Shown in pieces: positions 51,537 to 59,843 of a stretch of DNA of 64,000 nucleotides. Every line of letters starts with the position of its first letter. Position 1 is the stretch's first letter. Position numbers and translations under genes: made by a program. The notes beneath the pieces are model-generated. The model worked only from the letters and a program-made list of their open reading frames with translations, was not told where the DNA came from and did no database searches. Source of the stretch: Candidatus Tectomicrobia bacterium (GTDB taxonomy: Bacteria > UBA8248); NCBI GenBank assembly GCA_016192135.1, contig JACPUR010000024.1:42482-106481 (forward strand). The letters are read 5' to 3'.

Positions 51537-51564
51537 GTAGGGGCGACCGGCCGGCCGCCCCTAC
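51537..51564. repeat. 28-bp palindromic repeat (core ACCGGCCGGC)
   Basis: Arms GTAGGGGCG and CGCCCCTAC, core differs from the 59844 copy by one base. Lies between the lectin-like gene and the flavin reductase stop. Confidence 0.75.
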
Positions 51565-51593
51565 GGATTTTCCATCTGCTGCGAGTTTCTTCC

Positions 51594-52244
51594 CTACCTC
51601 GGCTGGCCGTCCTTGAACTCCCGCTCCAGGAACTCGCCCAGGGTGCACTGCAAGAAGCCGTTGAGGCGCCCGACGGGGTGGAGCTTCTTCATGTCGATGT
51701 ACTTGCCGGTCATGACGGCCGGGTCCACGTGGAAGTAGACCACCTCCCCGATGAGGAGGGGGTGCTTGTTGGGGCCCAGGTAGATGACCTGGTGGGTCTT
51801 GCACTCGAAGTGAATGGGCGCCTCCTTGACGCGCGGCGCCTTGATCTTGACCGAGGGGATGGGGGTGAGGCCCGTCACCTCGAACTCGCTGACGCCGTCC
51901 GGGTAGCCGTTGGCGGAGTCCACCATCCGCTCCCAGGTGTCCTCGGTCACCACGTTGAAGCAGAACTCCCCCATCTCCTCGGCGTTCACCAGGGTGTGCT
52001 TCTTCCGCCCGTCCGGATGGCGGGCGATGGTCAGGGAGATCATCGGGGGCGCCACGCACACCACCGTGAAGAAGCTGAAGGGGGCGAGGTTCGTCACCCC
52101 CTCCCGGCTCACCGTCGAGGCCCAGCCGATGGGCCGGGGCACCACCGACCCCGTGAGGAGGCGGTAGACCTCCCGCCGCTCGATCTTCGAGGGGTCGAAC
52201 TCCAGGTATTCCCGAGCCGGCGTCTCCACGCGCGTCCCGTCCAT
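51594..52244 (-). CDS. Flavin reductase-like domain protein
   Basis: A 216-aa protein of the flavin_reduct (FMN-binding split barrel) family. Typical segments are RLLTGSVVPRPIGWASTVSREGVTNLAPFS (read from minus 52184-52095), TIARHPDGRKKHTLVNAEEMGEFCFNVV and RVKEAPIHFECK. Such proteins reduce FMN/FAD for two-component monooxygenases. It is 1 base after the DHDPS-like stop (same strand) and so coupled to it. The partner oxygenase is not in the window. Confidence 0.9.
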   Translation of the reverse strand: MDGTRVETPAREYLEFDPSKIERREVYRLLTGSVVPRPIGWASTVSREGVTNLAPFSFFTVVCVAPPMISLTIARHPDGRKKHTLVNAEEMGEFCFNVVTEDTWERMVDSANGYPDGVSEFEVTGLTPIPSVKIKAPRVKEAPIHFECKTHQVIYLGPNKHPLLIGEVVYFHVDPAVMTGKYIDMKKLHPVGRLNGFLQCTLGEFLEREFKDGQPR

Positions 52245-52245
52245 C

Positions 52246-53214
52246 TCAGTCCACCAGCCCGACGGCGGCCAGGTCGCGCTTGAGCTCCTCGCGCTCGGCG
52301 GGCTTGAGGGGGATCATCGGGGGGCGCGAGGGCCCGCCGTGCATCCCCATGAGGTCCATCCAGGTCTTGAGCGCCGGGATGGAGAAGGCGCCCCGGCTCC
52401 AGGGGCCCCAGATCCACTTCTCTTGCACCCGGCGGGCGTCGTTCATGGCCTCGCGCGCCGTCCAGGCCTCCTCGAGGTTCCCCTCGTCGATGAGCCGGGT
52501 GTAGCGGTCCATGCCAAGGTTGCCCTTTCGCTGCATGAGGAAGGGGTCGGGGCCGCTCATGAAGGTCTGCTGCTTGTTGTAGGCGCGGTTGAAGAACCAG
52601 TGGCTCTCCATCGGGTTGCTCACCACGATGTCCCGGCCCACGGCCTCGCGGACCTCGTCGCAGTGGTTCATGGGGGCCGCGTTCTTGATGCAGCAGATGC
52701 TCTCGTTCTCGTCCACGATCTGCCTCACCAGCTCGGGGGACATGAGGTAGCCCGAGGAGCCGAAGTTGAAGAGCGAGACGCCCAGCTCGGTGTTGTCGCA
52801 GACATACTTGAAAAACGCCCGCACGCGCTCCGGGATGCCGCCCGTGCCGAGGTAGGGGTTCCCCACGATGGCGTAGGTGCAGCCGGCCTCGGCCGCCGCG
52901 TCGATGAGCTCGACGCACTCCTTGGCCGAGGTGTGGCCGGTGTGGGCGATGATGGGCACCTCCCCCGCCTCGTCCGCCGCGATGGCCTGGCCCCGCAGGC
53001 GCTCCTCCTTCGTGAGGCACCAGAATTCGCCGATGAGCCCCCCGACGAAGAAGCCCTTGATCTTCAGGTTGTCGATGTAGTGCCGGATGTCGGCCCGGAA
53101 GGCCCCCTCGTCGATGCGGTCGTTCTTGTCGAAGGGGTAGGGGATGGCCGCCCAGATCCCCTTCATGTTCTCCTTGCAGTAGGCGCGGGCCTGGGACTTC
53201 TTGTAGCGGGGCAT
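52246..53214 (-). CDS. Dihydrodipicolinate synthase/N-acetylneuraminate lyase family protein
   Basis: A 322-aa TIM-barrel aldolase. The Schiff-base Lys is Lys177 (SICCIKNAAP), the upstream Tyr is Tyr156 (FGSSGYLMS), and the GGxGE loop is GGLIGEFW. The family includes lysine-pathway synthases and sugar-acid aldolases; position beside a flavin reductase and acyl-CoA dehydrogenase supports a catabolic aldolase. MPRYKKSQAR at 53214 was chosen; an in-frame ATG at 53277 overlaps the 28-bp palindrome and is less likely. Confidence 0.88.
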   Translation of the reverse strand: MPRYKKSQARAYCKENMKGIWAAIPYPFDKNDRIDEGAFRADIRHYIDNLKIKGFFVGGLIGEFWCLTKEERLRGQAIAADEAGEVPIIAHTGHTSAKECVELIDAAAEAGCTYAIVGNPYLGTGGIPERVRAFFKYVCDNTELGVSLFNFGSSGYLMSPELVRQIVDENESICCIKNAAPMNHCDEVREAVGRDIVVSNPMESHWFFNRAYNKQQTFMSGPDPFLMQRKGNLGMDRYTRLIDEGNLEEAWTAREAMNDARRVQEKWIWGPWSRGAFSIPALKTWMDLMGMHGGPSRPPMIPLKPAEREELKRDLAAVGLVD

Positions 53215-53262
53215 GGGAATTCCTCTCGTGGTGTGGTTTAGCCGAATGAAAATGCCGATTCC

Positions 53263-53290
53263 GTAGGGGCGAGGCATGCCTCGCCCCTAC
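53263..53290. repeat. 28-bp palindromic repeat, perfect copy (core AGGCATGCCT)
   Basis: Fully self-complementary: arms GTAGGGGCG/CGCCCCTAC with a self-complementary core. It lies between the DHDPS-like start and the acyl-CoA dehydrogenase stop. Confidence 0.8.
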
Positions 53291-53317
53291 AAAAGGAATT
53301 TCACCTCCTGAACTCTA

Positions 53318-54496
53318 TCACCATCCCATCTCCCCATCCAGCGGGATGAGGGGGAAGGCCTTGAGCTTCACGGCCTCGTTCGTGCCGAAGCCGTGGAGGT
53401 AGCTCAGGACGTCGCGCCAGCACTTCTCGGGGGTGGGGCGGTCGGCGAAGTGGACGGCGCCCGCCTCCTCCCAGAGCTCCATCGCCATGCGGCAGACCTT
53501 GATGGCCGCCTCCGAGGCGAAGACCTTGGACATGAGCCGGCGCTTGGAGTCGTCCGTGGGCTTTCCCCCGTGCCAGGCGGCCGCATGGAGGACGGTGCGG
53601 CCCGCCTCGATGAGCATGTACATCTCGGAGATCGCCATCTGCGCCCACTGGTGCCGGGCGGTGCCGCGCTCGCGCACGGCGCGCCGGGCGAGGTCGAAGG
53701 CCAGCCGGGCCGGGCCCATGACCGGGATGAGGGCCCCGCTCACCATGCGGCGGAAGATGTCGAGCCCCTGGTTCCACTCGCCCAGGAGGTCCTCCTCCGG
53801 GACGCGGCAGCCGCTCAGCACGAGCTCCCCGTTCTGGAGGAGGCGCCGCCCGAGCTTGCTGTGGGCCTCCCCGATGGTGAAGCCGGGCGCGCCCCGGGGG
53901 ACGACGAAGCCGGTCAGCCCCTGGCTCATGGGCTTCCCGGGGTCGGTGCGGGCGAAGATGAAGTAGAACTTCGCCAGCCCCCCGTTCGAGATGAAGTGTT
54001 TCGTACCATTGAGTATGTAGGAATTCCCATCTTTCTTCGCCGTCATGCGGGGCCCGGCGCCGGGGGCCTCGTAGAGGAGGAAAGAGTCGGTGCCGCTCTG
54101 GGGCTCGGTGATGGCGATGGCCAGGAGCGCCCGGGGGTCGGTCAGGAAGCCCGCCAGGTGGCGCGCGCGCTGCGTCTCGGTCGTCTCCTCGCAGATGAGC
54201 TGGGTGAACTTGTAGGTCTGGTCCATCGAGACCGCCACGCCCAGATCGCCGTAGGCCAGCTCCTCGGTCACGATGGACTGCTGGAGGTGGTTCGCCCCGT
54301 AGCCCCCGAAGCGCCGCGGCACCGTCAGGGTGCGCAGCCCCAGGGCGTCCAGCTTGTCGATGAGGGGCCAGGGGAAGGCCTCGTTCGGGGGCGAGTTCCG
54401 GTCGCGCTCCGCCGCGATGGGGAGGATCTCCTCCCGGGCGAAGGCGCGCGCCGTCCGCTGCAGCGCCAGGTCCTCGGGGGCGAGGGTGAGGTCCAT
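53318..54496 (-). CDS. Acyl-CoA dehydrogenase
   Basis: A 392-aa FAD flavoprotein that desaturates acyl-CoA, giving electrons to ETF. The FAD/substrate segment AIAITEPQSGTDSF and KHFISNGGLAKFY are visible, as is the C-terminal helical domain. Its partner ETF beta may start at base 23. MDLTLAPEDLALQ at 54496 was chosen; a frame from 54526 overlaps the stop of the AT-rich upstream gene. The substrate chain is unknown. Confidence 0.92.
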   Translation of the reverse strand: MDLTLAPEDLALQRTARAFAREEILPIAAERDRNSPPNEAFPWPLIDKLDALGLRTLTVPRRFGGYGANHLQQSIVTEELAYGDLGVAVSMDQTYKFTQLICEETTETQRARHLAGFLTDPRALLAIAITEPQSGTDSFLLYEAPGAGPRMTAKKDGNSYILNGTKHFISNGGLAKFYFIFARTDPGKPMSQGLTGFVVPRGAPGFTIGEAHSKLGRRLLQNGELVLSGCRVPEEDLLGEWNQGLDIFRRMVSGALIPVMGPARLAFDLARRAVRERGTARHQWAQMAISEMYMLIEAGRTVLHAAAWHGGKPTDDSKRRLMSKVFASEAAIKVCRMAMELWEEAGAVHFADRPTPEKCWRDVLSYLHGFGTNEAVKLKAFPLIPLDGEMGW

Positions 54497-54503
54497 GGGG
54501 ATA

Positions 54504-55259
54504 CTAGTCCTCAGAAGATTCGTCACCTACATGCACGAAGAACGGAATTTTGATCGAGTCCAGGGAAGGAGGATCTACGACTTCTATTTCCTTATGTTCT
54601 TTGTCTTCGAAATTTCGTTCAATCAGTACGGTCATGCACGCCTGCATGAAATATCCAAAATACGAGGAACAATTGTTGAGATCATCGAAAAACTTATTGA
54701 CCGCCGCCTCTCTACCTCCTCCGTAAATTCGGTCGACCAATGTTTCCATCATCACGACCTCGGATAGATAGTAGAGGCAATTTCCATTTCGTTCTCCCAG
54801 CAGAATTGCAAGCTCATCTGTCTCAGGAAGACTTTCAAAAGATTTCTTTATCTCGGGAATGTCATAGTGAAATGTCAATTTATTGCGCACCGTACAGAAA
54901 TGATTATTCTGCCCAAAATAGCGCTTAAGTTCGGTCAGGGCATCTTTGCCATACTGTGGCATGTCAGCAAATAAAGATCCTTCGAATAGTTTATCGTTAA
55001 ATATCAGCAGCCCGACCTTATTCCATGCTTCAAATAGCTTTGAGACTAACACCTTCGCAATCAGCAAAGACTGGGTGACGACAGCCCAGCTTTCTTCTTG
55101 GGTTTTCTCTGTCTCGCCGGCGGGAATGCACATCAGCAAGAGTTTTTGGAGAATTATGTTTTCATTCGCAATGTGTCCCAGAAGAAACAACAAATTTCTG
55201 TCTTTCTCGGGCATCTTTGCCAAATCGTCTTTTGTAAATTCAATTTTATGTATCTTCAT
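54504..55259 (-). CDS. AT-rich HEPN-like protein inserted in the catabolic operon
   Basis: A 251-aa, mainly helical protein. One line I counted (54601-54660) is about 40 % G+C against 65-70 % for its neighbours. TVRNKLTFHYDIPEI contains Arg125 followed by Asn126 and His131 (R-X5-H), the pattern of HEPN ribonucleases and abortive-infection toxins. No antitoxin or nucleotidyltransferase partner is nearby. It sits 7 bases from the acyl-CoA dehydrogenase and 15 from the SDR gene. Horizontal acquisition is likely; toxin function is inference. ATG 55259 is favoured over GTG 55268, whose spacing to AAGGGG is too short. Confidence 0.65.
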   Translation of the reverse strand: MKIHKIEFTKDDLAKMPEKDRNLLFLLGHIANENIILQKLLLMCIPAGETEKTQEESWAVVTQSLLIAKVLVSKLFEAWNKVGLLIFNDKLFEGSLFADMPQYGKDALTELKRYFGQNNHFCTVRNKLTFHYDIPEIKKSFESLPETDELAILLGERNGNCLYYLSEVVMMETLVDRIYGGGREAAVNKFFDDLNNCSSYFGYFMQACMTVLIERNFEDKEHKEIEVVDPPSLDSIKIPFFVHVGDESSED

Positions 55260-55274
55260 ATGTCCCACGGCCCC

Positions 55275-56048
55275 TTAGTGCAAATACCTCCCCCCGTTCA
55301 CGGCGACGGTCTGGCCGGTGAAATAGGCGCCCTCGGGGGAGCAGAGGAAGAGCACCCAGCCCACCATGTCCGAAACCTGGGCGATGCGGCCGACGAGGGT
55401 GCTCTTGCCGATCTGGGCGCGCTGCGCCTCGTTGCGCACGGCGACCACGCGCTCGGTGGCGGTGGTGCCGGGGGCGATGGCGTTCGCGGTGACGCCGTAC
55501 GGGCCGAGCTCGACGGCCAGGACGCGGGTCAGGGAGTGGATGCCGGCCTTGGCGGCCGAGTAGGGGGGCGAGGAGAGGGCGCCCGGGAAGATGGAGAGGC
55601 CGGCCATCGAGCCGATGTTCACGATGCGGCCGTAGTTCTGCTTCTTGAAGTAGGGGATGACGAACTTGCAGGTGAGGAAGATGCTCTTGAGGTTCAGGTC
55701 GACGACCTTGTCCCACTCCTCCTCGGAGGTCTCCTCGACGGTGAGCTGCTGCCAGAAGCCCCCGGCGCTGTTCACGAGGATGTCGATGCGCCCGGCCTCG
55801 CCCCCGGCCTTGTCGATGGCGGCCTTCACTTTCTTCGAGTCCATCACGTCGCAGGCGAGGAAGGCGGCCTTGCCCCCCTTCTCCCGGATGCCCTGGGCCA
55901 CGGCCTCGCCCAGCTTCTCGTCCAGGTCCACGACGTAGACGCGCGCCCCCGCCTCGGCGAACGCCTCGGCCGAGCCCCGGCCGATGCCCTTGGCGGCGCC
56001 CGAGACGACGGCCACTTGCCCGGAGAAATCGAACTTGGTCTTGCCCAC
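55275..56048 (-). CDS. Short-chain dehydrogenase/reductase (SDR)
   Basis: A 257-aa classical SDR. Cofactor motif SGAAKGIGRG (about 17-26), NSAGG and the catalytic YSAAK (Tyr, Lys) are intact. It oxidises or reduces a hydroxyl/keto group with NAD(P). Start is GTG 56048, preceded by AGGAGA. It is the upstream-most gene of the minus-strand set, so it may lead the operon that includes the acyl-CoA dehydrogenase, DHDPS-like and flavin reductase. Confidence 0.92.
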   Translation of the reverse strand: MGKTKFDFSGQVAVVSGAAKGIGRGSAEAFAEAGARVYVVDLDEKLGEAVAQGIREKGGKAAFLACDVMDSKKVKAAIDKAGGEAGRIDILVNSAGGFWQQLTVEETSEEEWDKVVDLNLKSIFLTCKFVIPYFKKQNYGRIVNIGSMAGLSIFPGALSSPPYSAAKAGIHSLTRVLAVELGPYGVTANAIAPGTTATERVVAVRNEAQRAQIGKSTLVGRIAQVSDMVGWVLFLCSPEGAYFTGQTVAVNGGRYLH

Positions 56049-56241
56049 CGGGGTGTCTCCTATGATGGAAGAAGGCGCTCCCGCCGGGCCGGGGCCGCCG
56101 GGGCCCCGTCCTTCCCGCGGGAGAGAAAGGAGACGGAAAGATACCACCGCCCCGCCCCCGATTGACAAGCCGGGCGGAGTCTCCGCGCGGAGACGCGGTG
56201 AGGGCGCGAGGGGAAGGGCCGGAAGGGAAGGGGAAAGCCGC

Positions 56242-56412
56242 TTAGCGGGAGCCTTCGATGAAGGCCGCCACGGTGTCCACGATCCCGTTGTCCCAGAGGG
56301 TCCAGGCGGTGACCATGACGACAAGCAGGAGAGCGAAAAGGAGGAAGTACTCGATGACCCCGCGCTTCGCGCCGCGTGTTAGCTGGGTGGGCTTGGATTC
56401 GCCGCTCGCCAT
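56242..56412 (-). CDS. Flp/Fap-pilin-like small membrane protein
   Basis: A 56-aa protein. A basic segment (TRGAKRG) is followed by VIEYFLLFALLLVVMVTAWTLW and an acidic C-terminus. The RG-x-x-EY arrangement recalls Flp/Fap pilins cleaved by prepilin peptidase, but the spacing of Glu to Gly is not canonical (+3 or +7). No tad genes are near. Start at 56412; MLLSMASG at 56424 is an alternative. Confidence 0.5.
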   Translation of the reverse strand: MASGESKPTQLTRGAKRGVIEYFLLFALLLVVMVTAWTLWDNGIVDTVAAFIEGSR

Positions 56413-56591
56413 GGAAAGAAGCATGCCTCAGGCCGGGTCGAAGGGCGGCGTCCCGAATGCCCTGAAAGTATATCGGGCCTGGGGCCGGGAATGCAACCCC
56501 AAGGTTGACGGCGCGTCCCATGCCGTTTTGGTGTAGGATCGGCGGCGGCCCCGGGGGGCAGGGGGCGCATGCGCGCCGGCGGGAGGACGCG

Positions 56592-57179
56592 ATGTTCGTG
56601 GCTCGGCACAATTTCGGACTGGTGGAGTCGATCAAGCCGGAGGCGATCGGCTCGCCGGGCAAGCGGATCTTCCGCATCCTGGTGGACGCCCCCACGGCCT
56701 CGGCCGCCACCCTCTGGGTGGAGAAGGAGCAGGTGTACGGCCTCTCGATGGCCATGAAGCGGATGCTGGAGGCCCCCGCCGCCGGGGAGCCGGAGGAGGG
56801 CCAGGAGGCGAATTTCCCCCAGCTCGCCGACTCGTCCATCCTGCGGGGGGGCGACTCCCAGGTGCTCGAGTTCAAGGTGGGGCGCCTGGGCCTGGCCTTC
56901 GGGCCGGGCGAGGAGCACATCACGGTCTTCTTCCACGACGAGCGCGACGAGCCGGAGGACGAGGACGACGAGGCGGACGAGGAGTCCCCGGAGGCACAGG
57001 AGGCCGCCGTCCCGGCGCCCACGCTTCAGCTCTGCGTGAAGCGGAAGCAGGCGGAGGCCTTCATCCGGGAGAGCCTGGAGGTGACTTCCTCAGGCCGCGG
57101 GACGGACGCCATCTCCCGCCATGCGATGGTGGCTTCCGGGAAGGTGGACCCGAACCGGAACGGCCACTTCCGCCACTAG
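56592..57179 (+). CDS. DUF3090 family protein
   Basis: A 195-aa protein of the DUF3090 family, known chiefly in Actinobacteria and Chloroflexi, where it is clustered with an SCO1664-family gene and a histidine phosphatase. The N-terminal HNFGLVESIKPEAIGSPGKRIFRIL and LEFKVGRLGLAFGPGEEHITVFFHD are recognisable; an acidic linker (EPEDEDDEADEESPE) and C-terminal CVKRKQAEAFIRESLEVTSSGR follow. Biochemical role unknown. GGGAGGA precedes ATG 56592. The partner follows at 57234. Confidence 0.85.
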   Translation: MFVARHNFGLVESIKPEAIGSPGKRIFRILVDAPTASAATLWVEKEQVYGLSMAMKRMLEAPAAGEPEEGQEANFPQLADSSILRGGDSQVLEFKVGRLGLAFGPGEEHITVFFHDERDEPEDEDDEADEESPEAQEAAVPAPTLQLCVKRKQAEAFIRESLEVTSSGRGTDAISRHAMVASGKVDPNRNGHFRH

Positions 57180-57233
57180 GCGGGAGGCGCCGCGCCCCGC
57201 TCACGATCTTCGCCGCCCGCTGAGGTGGTCGCG

Positions 57234-58016
57234 TTGAACCCGAAGGCGCACCGCAGCCGCGCGTCCGGCTCCGCTCCCGGGCCGCACGCCGAGGTCCGCT
57301 TCACCTTCGAGGAGGCGGAGCGGCTCCTCCTGGACGCCGAGGTGGAAAAGAGCGAGCTCATCCCGCAGGGGTCCAACTACACCTTTGCGCTCCACCTCAA
57401 GGCGAGGAAGACGGCCTTCTACGCCGTCTACAAGCCCGCGAGCGGGGAGCGGCCCCTGTGGGACTTCCCGTTCGGCACCCTCCACCGCCGGGAGCGCAGC
57501 GCCTTCCTGGTGTGCCGCTTCCTGGGCTGGGACTTCATCCCCCCGACCGTCATCCGCGACGGCCCCCAGGGCGAGGGCTCGGTGCAGCTCTACATCCCCC
57601 CGGTGGGCAACTCCAACTACTTCACCCTCAAGGAGGAGAGCCGGCCCGAGCTGCCGCTCCTCGCGGCCTTCGACCTCATCGTGAACAACACCGACCGCAA
57701 GGGCGGCCATTGCTTCAAGGGCCAGGACGGCCGCGTCTGGGCCATCGACCACGGCCTGACCTTCCATCCCGATCCCAAGCTCCGCACCGTGATCTGGGAC
57801 TACGCCGGCCTCTGCCTGGGCGGCCAGCCGCTGGGAGACCTCACGCGCCTGGCCGAGGCCCTCGAGGACGGGCAGGGCCCCCTCCGGCGGGAGCTGGACG
57901 CGCTTCTCGATCCGGAGGAGGTGAAAGTCTTCAAGCGCCGCGTGCGCGGATTCCTCAAGAACCCCAAGCTCCCGTCCCCCCAGGAATACCGGAGCGTGCC
58001 TTGGCCCCTGATCTGA
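57234..58016 (+). CDS. SCO1664 family protein (kinase-like fold)
   Basis: A 260-aa protein of the family named for Streptomyces SCO1664. VYKPASGERPLWDFP, IVNNTDRKGGHCFKGQDGRVWAIDHGLTFH and an aspartate-rich catalytic-type region recall PI3/4-kinase-like or HipA-like enzymes. Its usual partner, a phosphatase (MSMEG_4193-type), is missing. Start TTG 57234 has TGAGG 8 bases upstream; GTG at 57225 is a close alternative. It is 54 bases after DUF3090. Confidence 0.85.
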   Translation: MNPKAHRSRASGSAPGPHAEVRFTFEEAERLLLDAEVEKSELIPQGSNYTFALHLKARKTAFYAVYKPASGERPLWDFPFGTLHRRERSAFLVCRFLGWDFIPPTVIRDGPQGEGSVQLYIPPVGNSNYFTLKEESRPELPLLAAFDLIVNNTDRKGGHCFKGQDGRVWAIDHGLTFHPDPKLRTVIWDYAGLCLGGQPLGDLTRLAEALEDGQGPLRRELDALLDPEEVKVFKRRVRGFLKNPKLPSPQEYRSVPWPLI

Positions 58017-58047
58017 GGCCCATCCGTCCAAGGAGAGGTAGACCCGA

Positions 58048-59295
58048 ATGAAGAGTCTCCGTTTCGCCCCCTGGTTGCGCGCCCTCCTCGCGCCGGCCCT
58101 CCTGGCGGCCTCGCTGGCGGGCTGCGGGAGCCTTCTCGCGGGCCCGCCGCCGTCGGCCTCGGTGGTCGCGGGCCAGGACGCCGCCGACTACGAGATGGCC
58201 GCCACCGAGCACACCGCCCGCTCCTACGCCCGTTACCTCGAGCGGCACCCGAAGGGCGCCTTCGTCCGCCAGGCGCGGCACTGGGCCGAGCGGCTGGCCT
58301 ACTTCGACGCCGTCTCCTCGCGCGACCCGGCCGTGCTCCAGAACTTCCTCAGGCGCTTTCCCCAGAGCGGCCACGCCGACACGGCGGAGGCGAGCCTCCA
58401 GCGGGCCGAGTACGAGAAGGTGAAGGCGCGGGACGCCATCGAGAGCTACCGCGCCTTCGTCGCCCGCTACAACAAGCAGCGCAGCGAGTGGACCGCCGCC
58501 GCCACCCAGCGGCTCGAGCGCCTCCTCCTCGACAAGGCGAAGGAGGAGCGCAAGGAGATCGGGCTCTCCCGCTACATCCACGACAACCCCGGCAGCCCCT
58601 ACCTCGACGAGGCCCGCGAGGCCCTGCGCCGGCTCGCCTTCGAGCGCGTCATGCAGTCCAAGGACGAGAGGGATTGGATCGATTTCGTCCGCGGTCACCC
58701 CGGCACGCCCGAGGCCCAGGAGGTCGCCGGCCACATGGAGGAGGAGGCGCTGCGCGGGGCCGAGCGCTCCGGGCGCGTGGCCGCGTTCGAGCGGTTCCTC
58801 GAGCGATACCCCAACTCCCACTACCGGGGGCGCGCCCGGACCGCCATCCTCCTCATCCAGCGCGGGCGGGACCGGCAGGCGCCGGGCCTCGTGAAAATCC
58901 TGAACGCCGAGATCGAGGTGCATACCCCGCCCAAGTGCTCGGGCTGCAGGCCCGTCCTGCGGGTCCACGGCACCCTCCACAACACCGACCCCGACTTCTC
59001 CTACGACCTCACCCTGGAGGCCCAGGTGGACGACCGCGGCCGCAAGTGCTGCCTCACCCGCCACCAGGAGAAAGCCGTGAGGCCGGGCGAGCGCCGTCCG
59101 TTCGTCTTCCAGGTACCCGACCGGGCGGCCCCGGCCTCGGGCCGCCCGCCCGACTTCGAGGTCCGGGTGGCACAGGGCCGCTCGTACAAGGACAAGGCCG
59201 CCGGCGCGCGCGTGGCCATCCCGGGGCTGGGCACCGGCGAGAAGGCTCCGCCCGCCGACACCTTCCGGCCGGAGAAGGTGCCGCCGCTGAGATAA
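58048..59295 (+). CDS. TPR/BamD-like lipoprotein
   Basis: A 415-aa lipoprotein with lipobox LAGC (Cys26). Residues about 60-290 contain repeated helical units with HPKGAFVRQA, RFPQSGHADTA, NPGSPYLDEA, HPGTPEAQEV and YPNSHYRGRA, the pattern of TPR/BamD-type repeats. The C-terminal 130 residues have CSGCRP and CCLTRHQ cysteines and no known match. Probably an outer-membrane-associated scaffold. ATG 58048 has AAGGAGAGG upstream. Its last 48 bases are duplicated at 59731. Confidence 0.75.
   Translation: MKSLRFAPWLRALLAPALLAASLAGCGSLLAGPPPSASVVAGQDAADYEMAATEHTARSYARYLERHPKGAFVRQARHWAERLAYFDAVSSRDPAVLQNFLRRFPQSGHADTAEASLQRAEYEKVKARDAIESYRAFVARYNKQRSEWTAAATQRLERLLLDKAKEERKEIGLSRYIHDNPGSPYLDEAREALRRLAFERVMQSKDERDWIDFVRGHPGTPEAQEVAGHMEEEALRGAERSGRVAAFERFLERYPNSHYRGRARTAILLIQRGRDRQAPGLVKILNAEIEVHTPPKCSGCRPVLRVHGTLHNTDPDFSYDLTLEAQVDDRGRKCCLTRHQEKAVRPGERRPFVFQVPDRAAPASGRPPDFEVRVAQGRSYKDKAAGARVAIPGLGTGEKAPPADTFRPEKVPPLR
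59244..59291 (+). repeat. Parent copy of a 48-bp duplication
   Basis: The 3' end of the TPR lipoprotein gene from GGCTCCGCCC to GCTGAG. A second copy with two base differences (46 of 48 identical) lies at 59731-59778. Confidence 0.85.
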
Positions 59296-59329
59296 AAAAG
59301 GGGGGCGCCCCGGAGGGCACCCCCCTTTT
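59296..59329. terminator. Terminator shared by convergent genes
   Basis: AAAAGGGGGG (59296-59305) and CCCCCCTTTT (59320-59329) with inner GCCC/GGGC pairing. It can terminate both the lipoprotein gene and the minus-strand gene ending at 59356. Confidence 0.85.
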
Positions 59330-59355
59330 CAACGGCGGATTGGAAGGCGGGGGAG

Positions 59356-59634
59356 CTACTGCTTCTGCTGGCGCTCCTTGCGCTCCTTCTCGACCCTCTC
59401 CTTCAGGGCCTGGGCCCGCTCCTTGATCTCCTGCATCGTGTCCCGGTCCTGCTGGGTCGGTCCCCCCGTTTGCTTGTCGGAGCCGATCTCCTTCGTCTCC
59501 TTCTCCTTGGGCGCGACCTCCTTCACCTTCGTCTCCTTCACCTTCTTCTCCGCGGCCCAGGCCGGAGCCCCGGCCAGCATCACCGCGAGCGCCGCCCCTA
59601 GCACCATCCCCGTCACCCTGCCGAAGCGAATCAT
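59356..59634 (-). CDS. Small secreted Lys/Glu-rich protein
   Basis: A 92-aa protein with a signal peptide (cleavage near AWA-AE at residue 27) and a mature region rich in Lys, Glu and Gln (KVKETKVKEVAPKEKETKE... KERQQKQ). It is probably an unstructured or coiled-coil periplasmic protein; function unknown. AGAGGGA precedes the ATG at 59634, and a TATAAT-like -10 lies at 59717-59712 on the minus strand. Confidence 0.65.
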   Translation of the reverse strand: MIRFGRVTGMVLGAALAVMLAGAPAWAAEKKVKETKVKEVAPKEKETKEIGSDKQTGGPTQQDRDTMQEIKERAQALKERVEKERKERQQKQ

Positions 59635-59730
59635 CCCTCTTCCCTCCCCATGAGACGAAGCCGCCCGCAAACTCCGCACGAACGGGCGGAAGCAAGGCCA
59701 AGCGAGAGTGTATTATAGAATGGGGCGAAC

Positions 59731-59778
59731 GGCTCCGCCCGCCGGCACCTTCCGGCCGGAGAAGGTGCCGCCGCCGAG
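59731..59778 (+). repeat. Second copy of the 48-bp gene-tail duplication
   Basis: GGCTCCGCCC... to GCCGAG. The two base differences from the 59244 copy replace the ACACC with GCACC and CTGAG with CCGAG; the second change loses the stop context. It lies in a gene-poor 362-base gap (59635-59996). Confidence 0.85.
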
Positions 59779-59843
59779 GTGAGAGGGGGAAATTCCCCCG
59801 GGAACCCTGGAAGCCGTCATCCTACAGACGCGATCGAAATTCC

